This document shows, in pieces, positions 47,627 to 59,934 of a stretch of 64,000 nucleotides of DNA (positions are counted from its first letter, which is position 1; each line of letters opens with the position of its first letter). This stretch comes from Sistotremastrum niveocremeum HHB9708 (Eukaryota > Basidiomycota > Agaricomycetes > Sistotremastrales > Sistotremastraceae): positions 868,001-932,000 of the forward strand of contig KV419394.1 of the NCBI GenBank assembly GCA_001630475.1, given 5' to 3'. The notes beneath the pieces were generated by a model. It was not told where the DNA came from. It saw only the letters and a program-made list of their open reading frames with translations, and ran no database searches. The position numbers were made by a program, and so were the translations under genes.

Positions 47627-49159
47627 ATGCCCAATGGACTTTCTCTGGGACGCATCACCGAGTTCATTCGTCTGGTGCTCACAGAGCCCAAGTATTTCTG
47701 GATTCTGGCTGGACTACTGCTTTTAGGAGATGCCTGTCTTTGTGCTCTTATCATCCGATTCGTACCTTGTCAGTCATTGGCTCTCCGTCGTATCCCTCCC
47801 GAATATCGCTCAAGGAGCAACAGACACCGAAATAGATTGGATAACCTATATGCAACAAATCCAATGCATAGAAGACGGACAGACAGAGTATGCCAAGATT
47901 GAGGGACCCACAGGACCACTTGTGTGAGGAACTCGCTCTGTCAGACGATCGATCCTCATTGCTGTCCAGGTATCCCGCCGGTCATGTTCATATCCATAGA
48001 TTACTGAAGTCTTGGTTTACGGGTGAACATGCAATGCGAATTTTGCAGGCGCTTTACGCTGCTCTATACCTCCTTTACCTGGCGCTTTCGTTAGTGCTAT
48101 ATCAGCAAGGCGGCCTCCCCAACGTCGTTGTCGTACTGCTCTCGCTTAGCAAGAGGATTCACTCTGTCTTCATGCTCCGGCTTTTCAACGATTGTTGGGC
48201 AGTGGTTGCTATGCAGATGGCTATCCTTGCCTACTCTCTTAAGCGAGACAAGTTCGGCACGCTTCTCTTCAGGTCTGTCAAGTTTGTCTACAGGTCGCTC
48301 ATCGTAACCTCATCAAAAATATACCAGCGTTGCCTTGTCCGTCAAAATGTCTAATCTTCTATACGCTCCCGCCCTTATGGTTCTTCTATATACTCAACGC
48401 GGCTTATACTCATCCATTCGTCATGCTCTTCTCGTGATCTTTGTGCAAATACTGCTCGCTTGGGAATTCCTTTCGTCATACCCTCAGTCATATCTCAAGA
48501 ATGCATTCGATCTATCACGCGTGTTCCTTTATAAATGGACGGTTAATTGGAGGATGCTCGACGAAGACACCTTTTTGAGCCCTACGTTCTCTCGAGCTCT
48601 CCTTTGTGCTCATCTTGTCACTCTTCTCGTATTCTGTTCTCAAAAATGGCTCTCACCTGAGGGTGGCATCCTCACAACGGTCGCGCGCGGCCTTCGTAGG
48701 CCTAGCGTCCCAGCTTCGTCTCGAGTTCTCTCTGCAGATGGTCAGTTATATCTTATTCGGTTTGACAGATTGAACATGCGATGCTCACCCTGCTCATTCA
48801 TGCAGAGATAATCACCTTATTATTTACATCAAATCTCATTGGGATCCTCTTCTCTCGATCGCTTCATTATCAGTTCTACTCCTGGTACGCCTATCAAATC
48901 CCCTACCTTGCGTGGCGAACAGAATATCCTTTGCTTCTCAAGTATGTCGGACGGTGATCTGTTTGGAGATAAACCTAACTTGTGCGACAGGCTTTGGCTT
49001 GTATTTTCTGTAGAGTATGCATGGAACGTGTATCCATCAACTACTCTGTCGTCATCCATCCTGTTCTGCTCGAACGCCCTCCTTCTGTTTGGTATCTTCG
49101 CCGGACCGTCGAGAGCATCGGAATCTTCGGTCTTACACAAAGGCACGAAACTGGAGTAG
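47627..49159 (+). CDS. ALG3: Dolichyl-P-Man alpha-1,3-mannosyltransferase Alg3
   Basis: Alg3 adds the sixth mannose to the lipid-linked N-glycan precursor in the ER lumen (GT58). ATG 47627 gives [20 protein letters not shown], then [19 protein letters not shown] as the first span. The family's luminal loop follows: [20 protein letters not shown] then [20 protein letters not shown]. Many spans come next ([68 protein letters not shown]), then the late motif [19 protein letters not shown]. The stop is at 49157-49159. About five introns. Identity is firm; a start one exon further upstream cannot be excluded. Confidence 0.92.
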
Positions 49160-49343
49160 TCCAGATATCATTCAGCATCTTATAGTCTTAGCTTAGCCTC
49201 AGCATCTGAAGTAATCTTGGAACTAATATTAATGTTGTTGACTGTAGCCGCGGTAGGCGCGCGTCAGGGTTGGGATTCACTGGCTTCGACGAGCCATTCA
49301 GGCTTCCACTTTTGAGTTCACAGTCAATATCGATTCGACACGA

Positions 49344-52300
49344 ATGCCCCCTCGACCTGCGTCCTCGAATCCGACTGTCCAAGCAACGTTCTCTGCGCCG
49401 CTGCTATTCTTATCTTCTGATACTTGGCTTCAAATCCGTGCAACTTTCGAGTCTCAATTACCACTTAAAGACCTTGAATGGAAGCCCTCCACTCGGCCAT
49501 CCGCTCGTGTCATTAGAGCTCTTGATGTCAAATACATATCTTTCGAAACAGTGCGCGAGGAGGTCGCGTCTTTGACACCCGAAACCCTATTGGATCGACC
49601 ACTACTGAACATCTTTGTGGTATCTTGCGAGGTATGTTGCTCAAATAACGAACGGCCATATCTCATGGTGTATAGGATAACGAGACGTATCGAAACACTG
49701 TCAAGAAACAGATCAAGGACTGGCACACAATTGTTTCACAGCGCAAGAGCCAGGAATGGTTGATCGTATTGGTTGTGCGGTCGGATGCAAAGTCTACTGG
49801 AGGCAGTTTCCTGAAGATGAAAGCGTCTGTTTTGGACAAGATTCGCTCGGACTTCAATACGGACAAGAAAGAAAGGTATATCCGGTATTCAACTCATAAG
49901 AAGTCTCAACTAATAATGCCACCGTTCCAGATGTGTTCAACTTCTTTGGTCGTCTACTCCCGACCTTTCGGCTGGCTGGGCGGACGTTGATACAAAGGTC
50001 AAAGAGGGAATAATGACCGCCTTCGGCAACGCTATCACCCAGAAAGAGGAAGATGTAAAGCGTAGCGAGAGTCAGTGCCAGATGCCTGGATGGAATTTCT
50101 GCACGTTCTTCATTCTGAAGGTACGCAATATTGCCTTGTTTTGTCCACGATGAGGAATTCATGTGTGTGGCATAGGAAACACTCGCTACCTCCTTCCATG
50201 GAGTAGGGCTTGTTGAAGATGCATTAGTTCAATATGACGAGCTGGAAGCATTTTTCTTCCAGGTGGTCAAGGAGCAGAATTTGTCCTGGTTTGGGAAGCT
50301 CATAGACCCAAAACCCCGGGACGACTCTCTTCCACTCCTCGATATTTCAAGAAAACCCTATCGAGAAATTATCGTCGCCAACACTATCTCTGTCTTCGAC
50401 TTCCGAATATACTTGCTGGCCAAACAATGTGATCTCCTTGGAAAGCTGGGGCAACTAGTTCAGATTTGTAAAAAGGTGGTCAATTTTCTTGGTGTTTTTG
50501 GTCGCAGGTTGGAGGAAGCTCGAGTAAGCGTTGTTTTCGATTCATGCCTTTGCTCTGGTATCTAATCCAGGTTTTCCAGAGTACTTTACCTCGTTTCTTT
50601 ATAGAGTCCTGGATATACTCCTCAAGCCTGGCAACTGTTGAACAGTGTGAGCAGTGGAGTGTGAAGATACACATGGATGGTCCCGGCACAGCCATGTTCA
50701 ATGCTGCAAAATCGGAGTTACTGGATCTTGCCCTCTTACAGCTCAACAAAATCGGCTTAGAGAAGGGCTATCTACCGCATCAGCCTCCGTTCGCAAGGAC
50801 GACTCCTGCGCATCAGGATCCCGAGGTAGAAGATCCTCAGAGTTCAGCAGGCAGCATCTCACAACCAGAGTTATTGCGTGCCCTGACAGATCAAGAGGCG
50901 TTCTACTCGATCTACATCTCCCTTACCCACCGAGTAATCGATCTTTGTGCTAAGGGTGGCCGAAGGAAGTTTGCAGTCAAGAAACACGGCGATCTTGCCC
51001 TTCTTGAGCTGTAGGGTTTAATCTGTCTGTAAAGACTTGACTCTAACCTCGAGCCAGGCATCGTGGTCGACTCACCACTGCGTACGATACATTCCGATCG
51101 CTCCCGGCTCACTACTCGCCGTACAAGTGGTCTGCTCTCGAAGCATGCATTCTTCTTCGACAGCTTGAGACGCATTCTAACTTGAAAAAACCTAAAGATC
51201 AACAGTGGTTGACTTCAGCATTGACACTCTTGGCGTTGTCGCCCGGGAAGGAAGTCGATCGCCTGGTTTTTGAAGATCCGGCTTTCAAAAATCACCTTTG
51301 TGAGGACCTTCAACGAGAGATTCAGCAATCTAGTGAGACACTCGATCAAGGTGATTTGCTTTCTTGGTGATTGAATACCGATTTAATTTGCCTCTAGAAT
51401 TAATTTTCCCGAATTTCTCACCATTCACCATTCGTCTGCAGAACCATTCAGCGCATAACATCAACGACATGGACGGGAGTACATTAACAGTTATTGTGCA
51501 TAGTTCACTGCCTGTCGTGCGTCTGGTTTCCTTTCCGATCCCTGCATCGCCTTAGGTCTTTTAGGTCTTTCAAATTACAGAACTGATTCTAAGTCTCCGA
51601 GGCGGAGACCCAAGTGAACTCCATTTTTCTGCGCAGGATATTGTTCTTCACCCTGGAGAGAATTCGGTACTAGTTTCATGCCCGGTCAGTAAGCAGCAAC
51701 CGAGCTCAAAGCTGTGTCTCACTGTCTCCATCTCGATAGTTGCCTGCCCACGGCTCCTTTCTCTGGATTCTGACGCGCATCCGTACACACCTACTTGTCC
51801 TTGAGTATCCCCAAGAGAACTCAACGGAACATCTTCTGGCCTCGCGGCGTAAACCTTATAAGGAACCTTTGATTTCTATTCCCAAAGACTTTTTAGCCTT
51901 TGATGTCGAAATCGAGCAAGCCGAAGAAAGTGAGAATTGATTTTTTTTTTACCAAAGTTGGATCCTAAACTCTTTCCAGCGCAGTTTGGCGCCGAACAGT
52001 ATCTACTGTGCACTGTACACAGCGGAAGAAACGATCTTGAGGAAGTTCAGCTACAATTTTCTTGTCGTACTGGCTTAGCCTTTCAGCATCCTCGCGCGTC
52101 ACTGCTTTCAGACTGTAAGCCCGCATTTTTTGCCTTTGTACTACCGCTAATAGTTTCTTAAGCAAACGGAGCTTCATTCGTGGCCGAAGTTGACGGCCTA
52201 CGAGTCTCGAACGTTCCTGCTGGCACTTGTTTGTCTATTCTCGTACCATACGGCGACAGTCCGGTCGCCCAGATTCTGGTGGGTCACTTGCTTTTCTGCT

Positions 52301-53847
52301 GGAATATCTCTCAAGTCCGTCTAGAAAATTGATGTGATGTCCGTCTATCGCTGCAAGCTATCTCCTGATGTTGCTCGTTCTATGGTTTTCAAACGTGACC
52401 TTGATGCTCGTATGCCCTTAACAATCAACGTTCAGGATCATTTTCGGGGGAAATCGTGAGCTTCAACATCAGACATTACTGCGCGCCTAATCTCCTTCCC
52501 AGCTTGTTCTGTACATTTTCTATCAAGAGCAGCTTGTATCAACAGGTCCGCTTCCATTCCGCAAACTTGAGGGCGGATCCCAAACAAATGAACGAGCTCG
52601 TGATACATGCCGCTAGTATGAAGGAGCCAACACTCTTGGTTCGTGGTTTCACCGTCGTCCAAATGCCCTTCTGAGACTCTTACATGAATGCCAGGTTGCT
52701 ACACAAGTCCTTCCTGTTAATTTTGTCTTCAAGATTGATTCTGCTGCACCTCGGCGAGGTCCTTAATATTTTCCCATCTATTAACACCATTTGAACCTTC
52801 TGCCAGAATCGACATCGGTGATGCTTCATATTAAATACAGATCTCTCAGAGAAGGTACGCTCGGGAGATTCACATCCCTTTGGCCATGATGCTGAGCGAC
52901 CTCAGAGGTTCACGCGCTCATAAAGGGTCGTGTTTCTGATCACTTGTCAGAACTGGAGCTCGTTGGGCCGTCTCTCCAGTCAAAAAGCAGATATCTTATC
53001 AGTACCCTGATCAAGAGACTCGCGGGGGATAATTCATGGTTTGAGCGCTACATGGAGACTGGTGCATTGTGTGTACCCGCACTGTCATCGTCCGAAGAAA
53101 CGAAGGAAGATATCGATCTACTGAATAATATTGCATCGGTAGGTTCAGGCTAGGATTCGTATTCCTGTCTAACGGTCTGCAGAAACTTCAAATCCCTAGT
53201 CAGGTAGATGTTGGGTGCTGGCGCACGATGAAAATATCTGTTCCACTCCCATTTATGAATGTAAGCAAAATTATGATTTCTTGTTTCGATATCTGAATTG
53301 AAACATAGATCACATCCACATCACGATTGGATCTTGACTCGCAGTATATTAGCGTTCCTTCATCCGACATCACGACGCGTGCTCCATTGCTGGCTGGTCA
53401 GCCAGTGACAGCGCGCTTCACAATCCAAACTTCATTTCACTGGGGAATGCCCGATCAAGGTCGCGAAGACTCATCATACAACATGATTTTCGATATAGAG
53501 GAGATGAGAACTGATTGGCTAATCAGTGGCCGTAAAAAGGGAGAATTCGCGGCTAAAGTAAGTGTAAGGTATAAACAACGAGCCAGTCATGCTCAATGAT
53601 TTAACAGGATGGAGGGATATATTCCGATTTAGTCACCCTAATTCCTCTCCGGTACGGCGACTTGAGATTACCCCGAATACATGTCCAACCCTCTCCTCGC
53701 CCACTAGCCATCGAGAAAGGCACTCGGACGCCGAGTTCCGAGTGCTATCAGAAACAAGGGGCAGAACGAGTGTTCGTCCTTCCTCGAAGCGGTCGAAGCA
53801 CGTTCATCGTCGAAATGCCAGATGAAGAGTGGCCGCAACAGGAGTAA
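49344..53847 (+). CDS. TRS130: TRAPP II complex subunit Trs130/TRAPPC10
   Basis: Trs130 is a large subunit of TRAPPII, which activates Rab11/Ypt31 at the Golgi and endosomes. ATG 49344: MPPRPASSNPTVQATFSAPL. Family-like segments follow, e.g. IKDWHTIVSQRKSQEWLIVL, PGWNFCTFFILKETLATSFH, QYDELEAFFFQVV, FDFRIYLLAKQCDLLGKLGQ, FIESWIYSSSLATVEQC, and further on ERLVFEDPAF-type repeats and beta-rich C-terminal parts (about 51360-53600). The chain should be about 1200 residues over some twenty exons. The stop is at 53845-53847, only 30 bp from the stop of the converging RRP3 gene. Exon borders beyond 51400 were not all resolved. Confidence 0.88.
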
Positions 53848-53877
53848 GGCTGACCTTGGAATTGGTGCATTGCAGCA

Positions 53878-55424
53878 CTATCTGTCTGACCTCGCCTTCT
53901 TCGTCTTCGAAATGCCGGCCATCCCTGCCTCAAACTCATCATCATCCCGATCCCGATCATCGCCTCCCCCACTCTTCCTGGCATCTGCATGCTTGCGCTT
54001 CCGGCTCCCCGCGCCTTTAGCGCCCTTCGTGTCGCTCGTCTCTCTTAATTCGTTGACGGCAAGTCTTGCAGCCTCCTCCACACGTTCGCGAAGGATGCCC
54101 ACCTCCTCCTTATCGACTGCCCACTCCTCCATCTTGCGGCCGATGACGGCTTCGATTCGCTGTATGAGCTCGACATCGTATTGTGTAACGATGGTGATCG
54201 CTTTGCCCGACCTGCCTGCGCGTGCCGTACGCCCTACACGATGGATATAGTCCTTCGAATGTGTAGGGATGTCGAAATTAATGACAACGTCTACATGGGG
54301 AATGTCAAGCCCTCTAACGATAGTTGTAAATACCCGAGATCATGTGTAGATACCATGTAAACTCTCACCTGCTTGCGACGTCAGTAGCGACCAATATACT
54401 GCGCCCACCGCTCTTGAATTTCGTCAAAGCACCCAACCTGGCGCTTTGGCTCATTTGCCCATGGAGCGGAACAGCAGAGAAATCAAGATTGCGGAGAATC
54501 AGAGCCAACCGCTGTGCATCGTGGACTGTCCGAGTGAAGACGATCATAGAATTCTGTGATAGGGAATTGGCTAAATGGACAAGGTGAACATCTTTTTGGA
54601 CGTATGGGATGAAAAGGTAATATTGTAGCAGGGTTGGCACCGTAGTGTACCTACCGACTTGTCAGATTGACGTTTCGGCAAACAATTGTGTAGGACGCAC
54701 TTTGTTGAAACTTCGACTCTCACAGGATTGACAAGACTCGCCCTCTGCAATTTAGCCACCTTCGCCGTCATTGTGGCAGAGAAAAGATATGTATGTCTTT
54801 CTTTGGGTATCACTTTAAGGATTTTGTCGATGATGGGACCGAAGTCCAAGTCCAATAGTCTGTCTGCTTCATCCAATACCTACCAGCAAAACGATTAGAC
54901 ATGTACAGGAAAGAAACAGAAGAGAGACTCACTAAATATTTCAAGTTTCGTAGACTGAACCCCTTTGTGTTCTCGAGATGGTCATGCAAACGACCTGGCG
55001 TAGCCACTACGATGTGAGGCCGCTTGCTCAGAGCAATGCCCTGATCCATCATCGGCATCCCACCCACAATGATCGCACATCTAACACCCATGCCTGAACC
55101 CAGAGCTTCAATTTGTTGTGAGATTTGGTAGGCCAGTTCACGTGTGGGGGCTAAGATGCAGGCAAAAAGAGGCTGAGGATCTTCCCATAATTTCTGGAGA
55201 ATAGGGAGCGCAAAGGCAGCAGTCTTTCCTGAACCTGTTTCTGCAACACCAATGATATCTCGACCTTGAAGTGCATAAGGAAGCGCTTCAGCTTGAATGT
55301 CGGTGGGTTTGGTAAATGAAAGTGAGGATAGAGCGTCCAATAGAGGATCTATGACTCCGAGTTCCTTGAAGGTAGGGTTGGTTTTAGTAGCAGTTGAAGT
55401 AGAGGCCTCTTCAGGTGAAGGCAT
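53878..55424 (-). CDS. RRP3: DEAD-box RNA helicase Rrp3/DDX47
   Basis: Rrp3 helps process pre-18S rRNA in the nucleolus. Start at 55422-55424 ([20 protein letters not shown]); an ATG 26 codons upstream is possible. Motifs in order: the Q motif region ([24 protein letters not shown]), [12 protein letters not shown], Ia PTRELAYQ, Ib [52 protein letters not shown]. The C-terminal tail is Lys/Asp/Arg-rich and ends KKARSDR at 53878. The FKELGVID start and the short acidic-basic tail are those of the DDX47 branch rather than Dbp8. About five introns. Confidence 0.93.
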
Positions 55425-55556
55425 CTTGCAGGTTGTAAGAGTGCAGCTCGAGTCCGCAGAAAAACTTTCGGAAGCGCACTCCGAAGCGACTACTAATGAC
55501 ATACATTTTCCGAAAGTTTATTGCAAAGTGCACAAAATGACGAATGTAAACTAACT

Positions 55557-56307
55557 AGATCACTCGCTCGCCGCCATAACTGTGGAATGAGGTCAGTGAG
55601 GGATATGCTTGAGAAATAGAGAAGGTACGAACTGGCATTGATAAGATCGCCGCCGCTTTCTTTCAGCACGCGAACGGCCTTCGCACGACTGCAATTGACT
55701 TGAGTCATGACAAGTTCAATGTCTTTTGGATCAACTCCAGTCTCATCAACCTCGCCTTCCTCCTCGGCGGGTTCGAGGTCTGGCATATCGTCGTCGTCGT
55801 CTCCTCCAGTAGCAGCAGCTTTGCCGGTGTTGCTGACACCAAGGCTTTGACCGCCCTGAGAGAGCTGCTGAGCAGCCGACAATTGGGCTTGCGAGTTCAC
55901 GTCCTCGATCTAGAAAGAAGGATGAGCATCAAAATGATGTAATCTCTTAAAACACGAACCTTGGCCTCGCCAAAGACGATGTAGCAGTCGCTGTTCGAAG
56001 ATTTGTAGACGTCAGGGGTGGCAATGACGAAAAGGACCTAATACAGCCGTTAGCCAGGTGAAATGCGCAAGATCAGAATTTGACCAACATTCTTGGGACG
56101 TCTGAGGGTGACGCGAGTGATATGGGGTACTCTCTTCAAACCCAAAGAGAGAAGTGCTTTGCGGGCCTTTCGTTCAGATCGGGACTGAATCTTGTCCAAG
56201 GCAGCGGCAGAAGTAGGATCTTCTTCATCGTGGTCGTGGTCGTGCTCATGGTCATGGATATGATCATGCTCTTCGTGGTCTGAGGGAACCTCTTCGATGG
56301 TGGCCAT
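55557..56307 (-). CDS. EGD2: Nascent polypeptide-associated complex alpha subunit
   Basis: NAC alpha sits at the ribosome exit tunnel with NAC beta. Start 56305-56307, [13 protein letters not shown]. Residues about 13-29 are almost pure His/Asp/Glu ([17 protein letters not shown]). Then comes the NAC domain ([40 protein letters not shown]) and, after an acidic linker, the UBA domain ([34 protein letters not shown]). The last exon codes for just a few residues (YGGERVI), ending in TAG at 55557-55559. Four exons fit. The family is certain; the His-rich N-terminus is unusual and is not found in yeast Egd2. Confidence 0.94.
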
Positions 56308-56773
56308 CTACGACATCCATCAGACTGGATCAGCATCCATCTCGTAAATCAACGAATTTTGGCTCAATGCATTTCAGATTGCTCTGTAATGGTGCACAGG
56401 GCACTGCCTGAGGATTTCAACACTCACTTTAGCTTCTAACGATTCAGTGATGGGCAAGACCTTCGACCTGACTGCGTTTGCGACGTACGGAAAATGCCGA
56501 AGTGCCTAGTTTATTGCCGAAATAGGCAATTGGTCATGTCTGTCGCCGACGCCGACGCTGCGCAACTTCGACCCCTGGATCAATGCTAATGATGAAGTAC
56601 ATTAAGTCGCCTTCTCGCTTCCGGCATCGGTCGATGTTCGACCGACAACACTTCATTGATTGCGTTGCCCTCGGCAGCTAAGAAGACGATAGTGGAAGCA
56701 GCCTGCTCGTATATAACTAGACTTGCCAATGGCATAGCATCCCTATCACCCCTCACTCGCTCGAATCAACATC
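56308..56773. promoter_or_regulatory. Divergent promoter of EGD2 and NmrA-like gene A
   Basis: 466 bp between outward starts. A TATATAA box at 56710-56716 is 58 bp before the NmrA-like start at 56774. The EGD2 side holds a pyrimidine tract. A repeated 'gaccgac' near 56530-56645 is not obviously functional. Confidence 0.45.
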
Positions 56774-57706
56774 ATGAAGTATCTCGTCCTAGGCGGTTCA
56801 AGAAACATTGGCTATTTGACTAGTATCAGACTCCTGGGTATGCCCTTTGCTGATATTGAGGTCTCTTGTCTGACGTCGATTTTTAGAAGCGGGCAATACT
56901 GTCACGTTCCTCCTGCGCAGAAAGTCTGCGTTTGATGACGATGCCACCATCCAAAAATATATCAAGACGCAAAACGTCCGCCTTGTCCAAGGCGATGCGA
57001 CTGTTAAGGACGACGTCGCTCGAGCGTGGCAAGTTGCCGCCGAAGGGGACGACAATTCGATCGACGGGGTAATAGTCACAGTTGGTCAGTGCCCTCTCTC
57101 CTTTGCAACTTCACATGCAGTGTGCTGATTGATTCCGAAGGTGCCGCCCCAGCGGGAGGTCAGGCCAAGCTGAGCCTGAGGAAAGGCATCGTTCTTAATC
57201 CTCCAAATCTTGTCGCCAACTGCGTGTTCAATGTCCTTGCTACCTGGCCACATTCACCAGGCCCAAGTCCCAAGCTCATCGTCGTCACGTCCAATGGTCT
57301 GACCAAGGAGACACACTCTGCCCTCCCTTGGATCTTGAAACCACTTTATGGATGGTTCCTTGCTGGGCCGCACGAAGACAAGCTGGGTGCCGAACGGCTA
57401 ATCTATCACATCGCTGGTCGCGACTGGAAAGAAAAAGAACCCAATTCCGAAATTCTTCCATCAGGTTGGAAAGATCAGCTTCCTTCTGGAAGTTGGCTCC
57501 CTGACGCTGTCATTGTTCGCCCCGCCATGTTGACCAATGGAGAGTGTCGTGCCGAGTCAAGCCCTAAGAAAACCTACAGGACTTCCTTTGGAACACTTCC
57601 AAAGGCCTGGACCGTCTCTCGCAAGGACATTTCTCATTTCATTGTGGCTCGCACGTTGGCGGAATGGGATTCATGGAAAGGAAAGGCAGTGGTTGTTTCT
57701 TATTAG
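56774..57706 (+). CDS. NmrA-like NAD(P)-binding protein A (tandem copy 1)
   Basis: An atypical short-chain dehydrogenase-like Rossmann protein. ATG 56774: MKYLVLGGSRNIGYLTSIRL, where the usual TGxxGxxG glycine motif is GGSxxIGY. Then ATIQKYIKTQNVRLVQGDAT, DGVIVTVG, a conserved middle ENAC-like segment (NCVFNVLATWPHSPGPSPKL), VVTSNGLTKETHSAL, the segment GWFLAGPHEDKLGAERLIYH with WKEKEPNSEILPSGW, and VIVRPAMLTNGEC. There is no YxxxK dehydrogenase pair at the normal place, so activity is open. It ends WDSWKGKAVVVSY at 57704-57706. Two or three introns. Copy B follows 566 bp on. Confidence 0.8.
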
Positions 57707-58272
57707 ATTCTACGCGCTATTAGTTGGACTTGCCAGTTGATAACATTTGACCCTCCTCTTATTTATGTTCCCTTTCATATTATTTATCGACATAGCATGG
57801 ACTAATTATACTACTATCTCGGCATATATGCCGATTATCTTTTCAGATTGGACATCAAAGCGATGAATCGAACCGATTCGAACGTGTAGCAAGTCGTATA
57901 GCATGTTGGTAAACGATTTACCTCTGCTGATAGCGCCCGGACATGATCGGGGATGCCGAGTCAATTGCCTGCATGATGTTTCGAAATCCAAAGACGTTCC
58001 GTTCCGCAGTTCCTTCAACATGATAATCCGTTTCGAATCGTTGACTCTGGCCAACGTCCTCGGTGCCGCCGCAGCTTCTCAGCTTGCTCAGTGCTCAGCA
58101 GTTGACCGGTGACGGCGACGTGATCGTTGCGGACAACTTGGTTGCGGATACCAACTGCGCAAAATTGGACTCGTGTACTCTTGGCCGACAACCCTGAGAC
58201 GCCCATATCACTGCTATAAAGCCTTCGGAGCCGTTCCTAGGGGCTCTCCATCATCTCACATCATCATCAGAT
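57707..58272. promoter_or_regulatory. Spacer between tandem NmrA-like copies
   Basis: 566 bp. It includes an A/T-rich 3' region of copy A (about 57730-57850) and the presumed upstream region of copy B. Short reading frames of 60-80 codons cross it on both strands; none resembles a known protein or either NmrA copy. Confidence 0.35.
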
Positions 58273-59198
58273 ATGAACTATCTCGTCGTAGGCGGCTCTA
58301 AGAACATTGGCTACTTGACTAGTGTCAGACTCCTTGGTGTGTTCTCTTCGAGGGTGTCACATCTCTCAGGTTACTCAGTCTCACTTCAGAGAGCGGCAAC
58401 ACCGTTACTTTCCTCCTTCGAAAGCTGTCCGTCTTTGAAACCGACGAAACCATCCAAAAATACGTCAAATCTGGGCATGTCCGTCTTGTTCAGGGAGATG
58501 CTCTGAGCAGAGACGATGTGGCCCGAGCTTGGCAGAAGGCTGCTGAAGGTGAAACCGGCCTTGTCGAAGGGGTTGTCTTCTCTGTCGGTGAGCACCTCGT
58601 GTCAAACGCATACTTTTGGCAGGATGGCTAATTCGTCAATGGCGCAGGTGGAATCCCGTCGTTCAAATTGACCAAAGGCTTCGTGCAGACCCCTGCCAAC
58701 CTCGTCACTCTTTGCCTCCTGAACGTCTTGGCGACCTGGCCTCACGCGATGGCAAAGCAGCCCAAGCTTGTTGTCGTCACGTCGAATGGTCTCAGCAAGG
58801 AGACCCACAACGCTCTTCCTTTCCTCCTGAGGTTGATGTACAGCTATCTCCTCGCACAACCGCATGAAGATAAGCTAGGCGTCGAACGTGCAGTGTACCA
58901 AGCTGCCGGGAAAGAGTGGAAGGAACGCGAGCCTAACCAAGAGGTTCTTCACTCTGGATGGAAATCGCTCCTGCGAGAAGGGGCTTGGCTTCCGGACACA
59001 GTCATCGTCAGACCAGCCCTTTTCACTGACGGAGAGTGTCTTGCAGACGCACCCAAGCCCAAGCTTTACAGGACGTCAGACGGTGTCCTTCCCAGCGCAT
59101 GGACCATCTCTCGAAAAGACACTGCCCACTTTATCGCCACCAAGGTATTAGCAGACTGGAATTCGTGGAAGGGGAAAGAGATTGTGATTGCATACTGA
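58273..59198 (+). CDS. NmrA-like NAD(P)-binding protein B (tandem copy 2)
   Basis: A close relative of copy A in the same order: MNYLVVGGSKNIGYLTSVRL, ETIQKYVKSGHVRLVQGDAL, EGVVFSVG, LVTLCLLNVLATWPHAMAKQ, VVTSNGLSKETHNALPF, then AQPHEDKLGVERAVYQAAG and WKEREPNQEVLHSGWK, VIVRPALFTDGEC, and WNSWKGKEIVIAY at the end (59196-59198). Intron positions match copy A (after the first Rossmann strand and after FSVG). Copy B has its own ATG 58273 and its own upstream region, so it is not a read-through. The sequences differ in many places, so the duplication is not recent. Confidence 0.8.
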
Positions 59199-59405
59199 TT
59201 TCGACTGCTTGAGGCCTCGCACCCGTGGACGATTTCACTTATTTAGAGCATCTTATAATTAGCTCATTGTATGTGTTCCTTTGCTAATGTACCATGTACA
59301 CCATTGCATTTTGTTAGACTTTCATGGGGGCCAAACAGAATCTAGATTATTGCAGTGTACGATGCCAGGAGGGTCCAAAGCATGTTCTCAATACACATAG
59401 TATAT

Positions 59406-59709
59406 TTAATGATGGGCTTCTTTTGCTATTTGTGAGGCGTAGGGGTTGCGGGGGTCTTTGGCATATTCCTCAGCTGGGTGGATAGTAGGTCAGCGGTTCG
59501 GCAACAAAACCAGTAGTGATTGGGGACGTACATCGCACACCCGCATCCTGCAACTTTTGTACTCCATAGAACACGATTCCTCCGGCAATGAAGAACGGCC
59601 ACAATGGGCGGGCAATCTATAAGTTCCAGAGCATTAATTCGCAGAGTCGATGCATCGCAGTCGTGCTACTTGCAGGAGTGGGCCATTTGCGAAGACCGAA
59701 GAAGCTCAT
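59406..59709 (-). CDS. ATP18: ATP synthase subunit J (Atp18), 62 residues
   Basis: Subunit i/j is a small single-pass subunit of the mitochondrial F1Fo ATP synthase dimer interface. The ORF is too small and too split for ordinary scanning. Three exons: 59709-59674 (36 nt, MSFFGLRKWPTP), 59616-59532 (85 nt, IARPLWPFFIAGGIVFYGVQ then KLQDAGVR), 59473-59406 (68 nt, EEYAKDPRNPYASQIAKEAH). The first intron is bounded by GCAAGT..TAG, a GC-AG intron; only that border keeps the frame. The LRKWPTP start, the single hydrophobic segment and the EEYAKDPRNP tail match the Atp18 pattern. Total 63 codons including stop. Neighbours: NmrA-like B and ADE12, unrelated. Confidence 0.85.
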
Positions 59710-59934
59710 ATCTGCAAGAACAAGCTATCGGGCGTCCTACGAGAAATGTAAACGGATTGTAAGTGATGTGCGTCGGCGGACAGCTCACAAAATCGAGTTT
59801 CGGTGGTCGAGCCTGAAGATGGATGCGCTTACATAAGCCAACGGCTGCAACGAAAGTTTCCGGTCATTCCGACGACAAAAAATTCTCAAGCTTGTTGTTG
59901 CACTATTTCTTAGGTTACAATATCTTTACAATAA

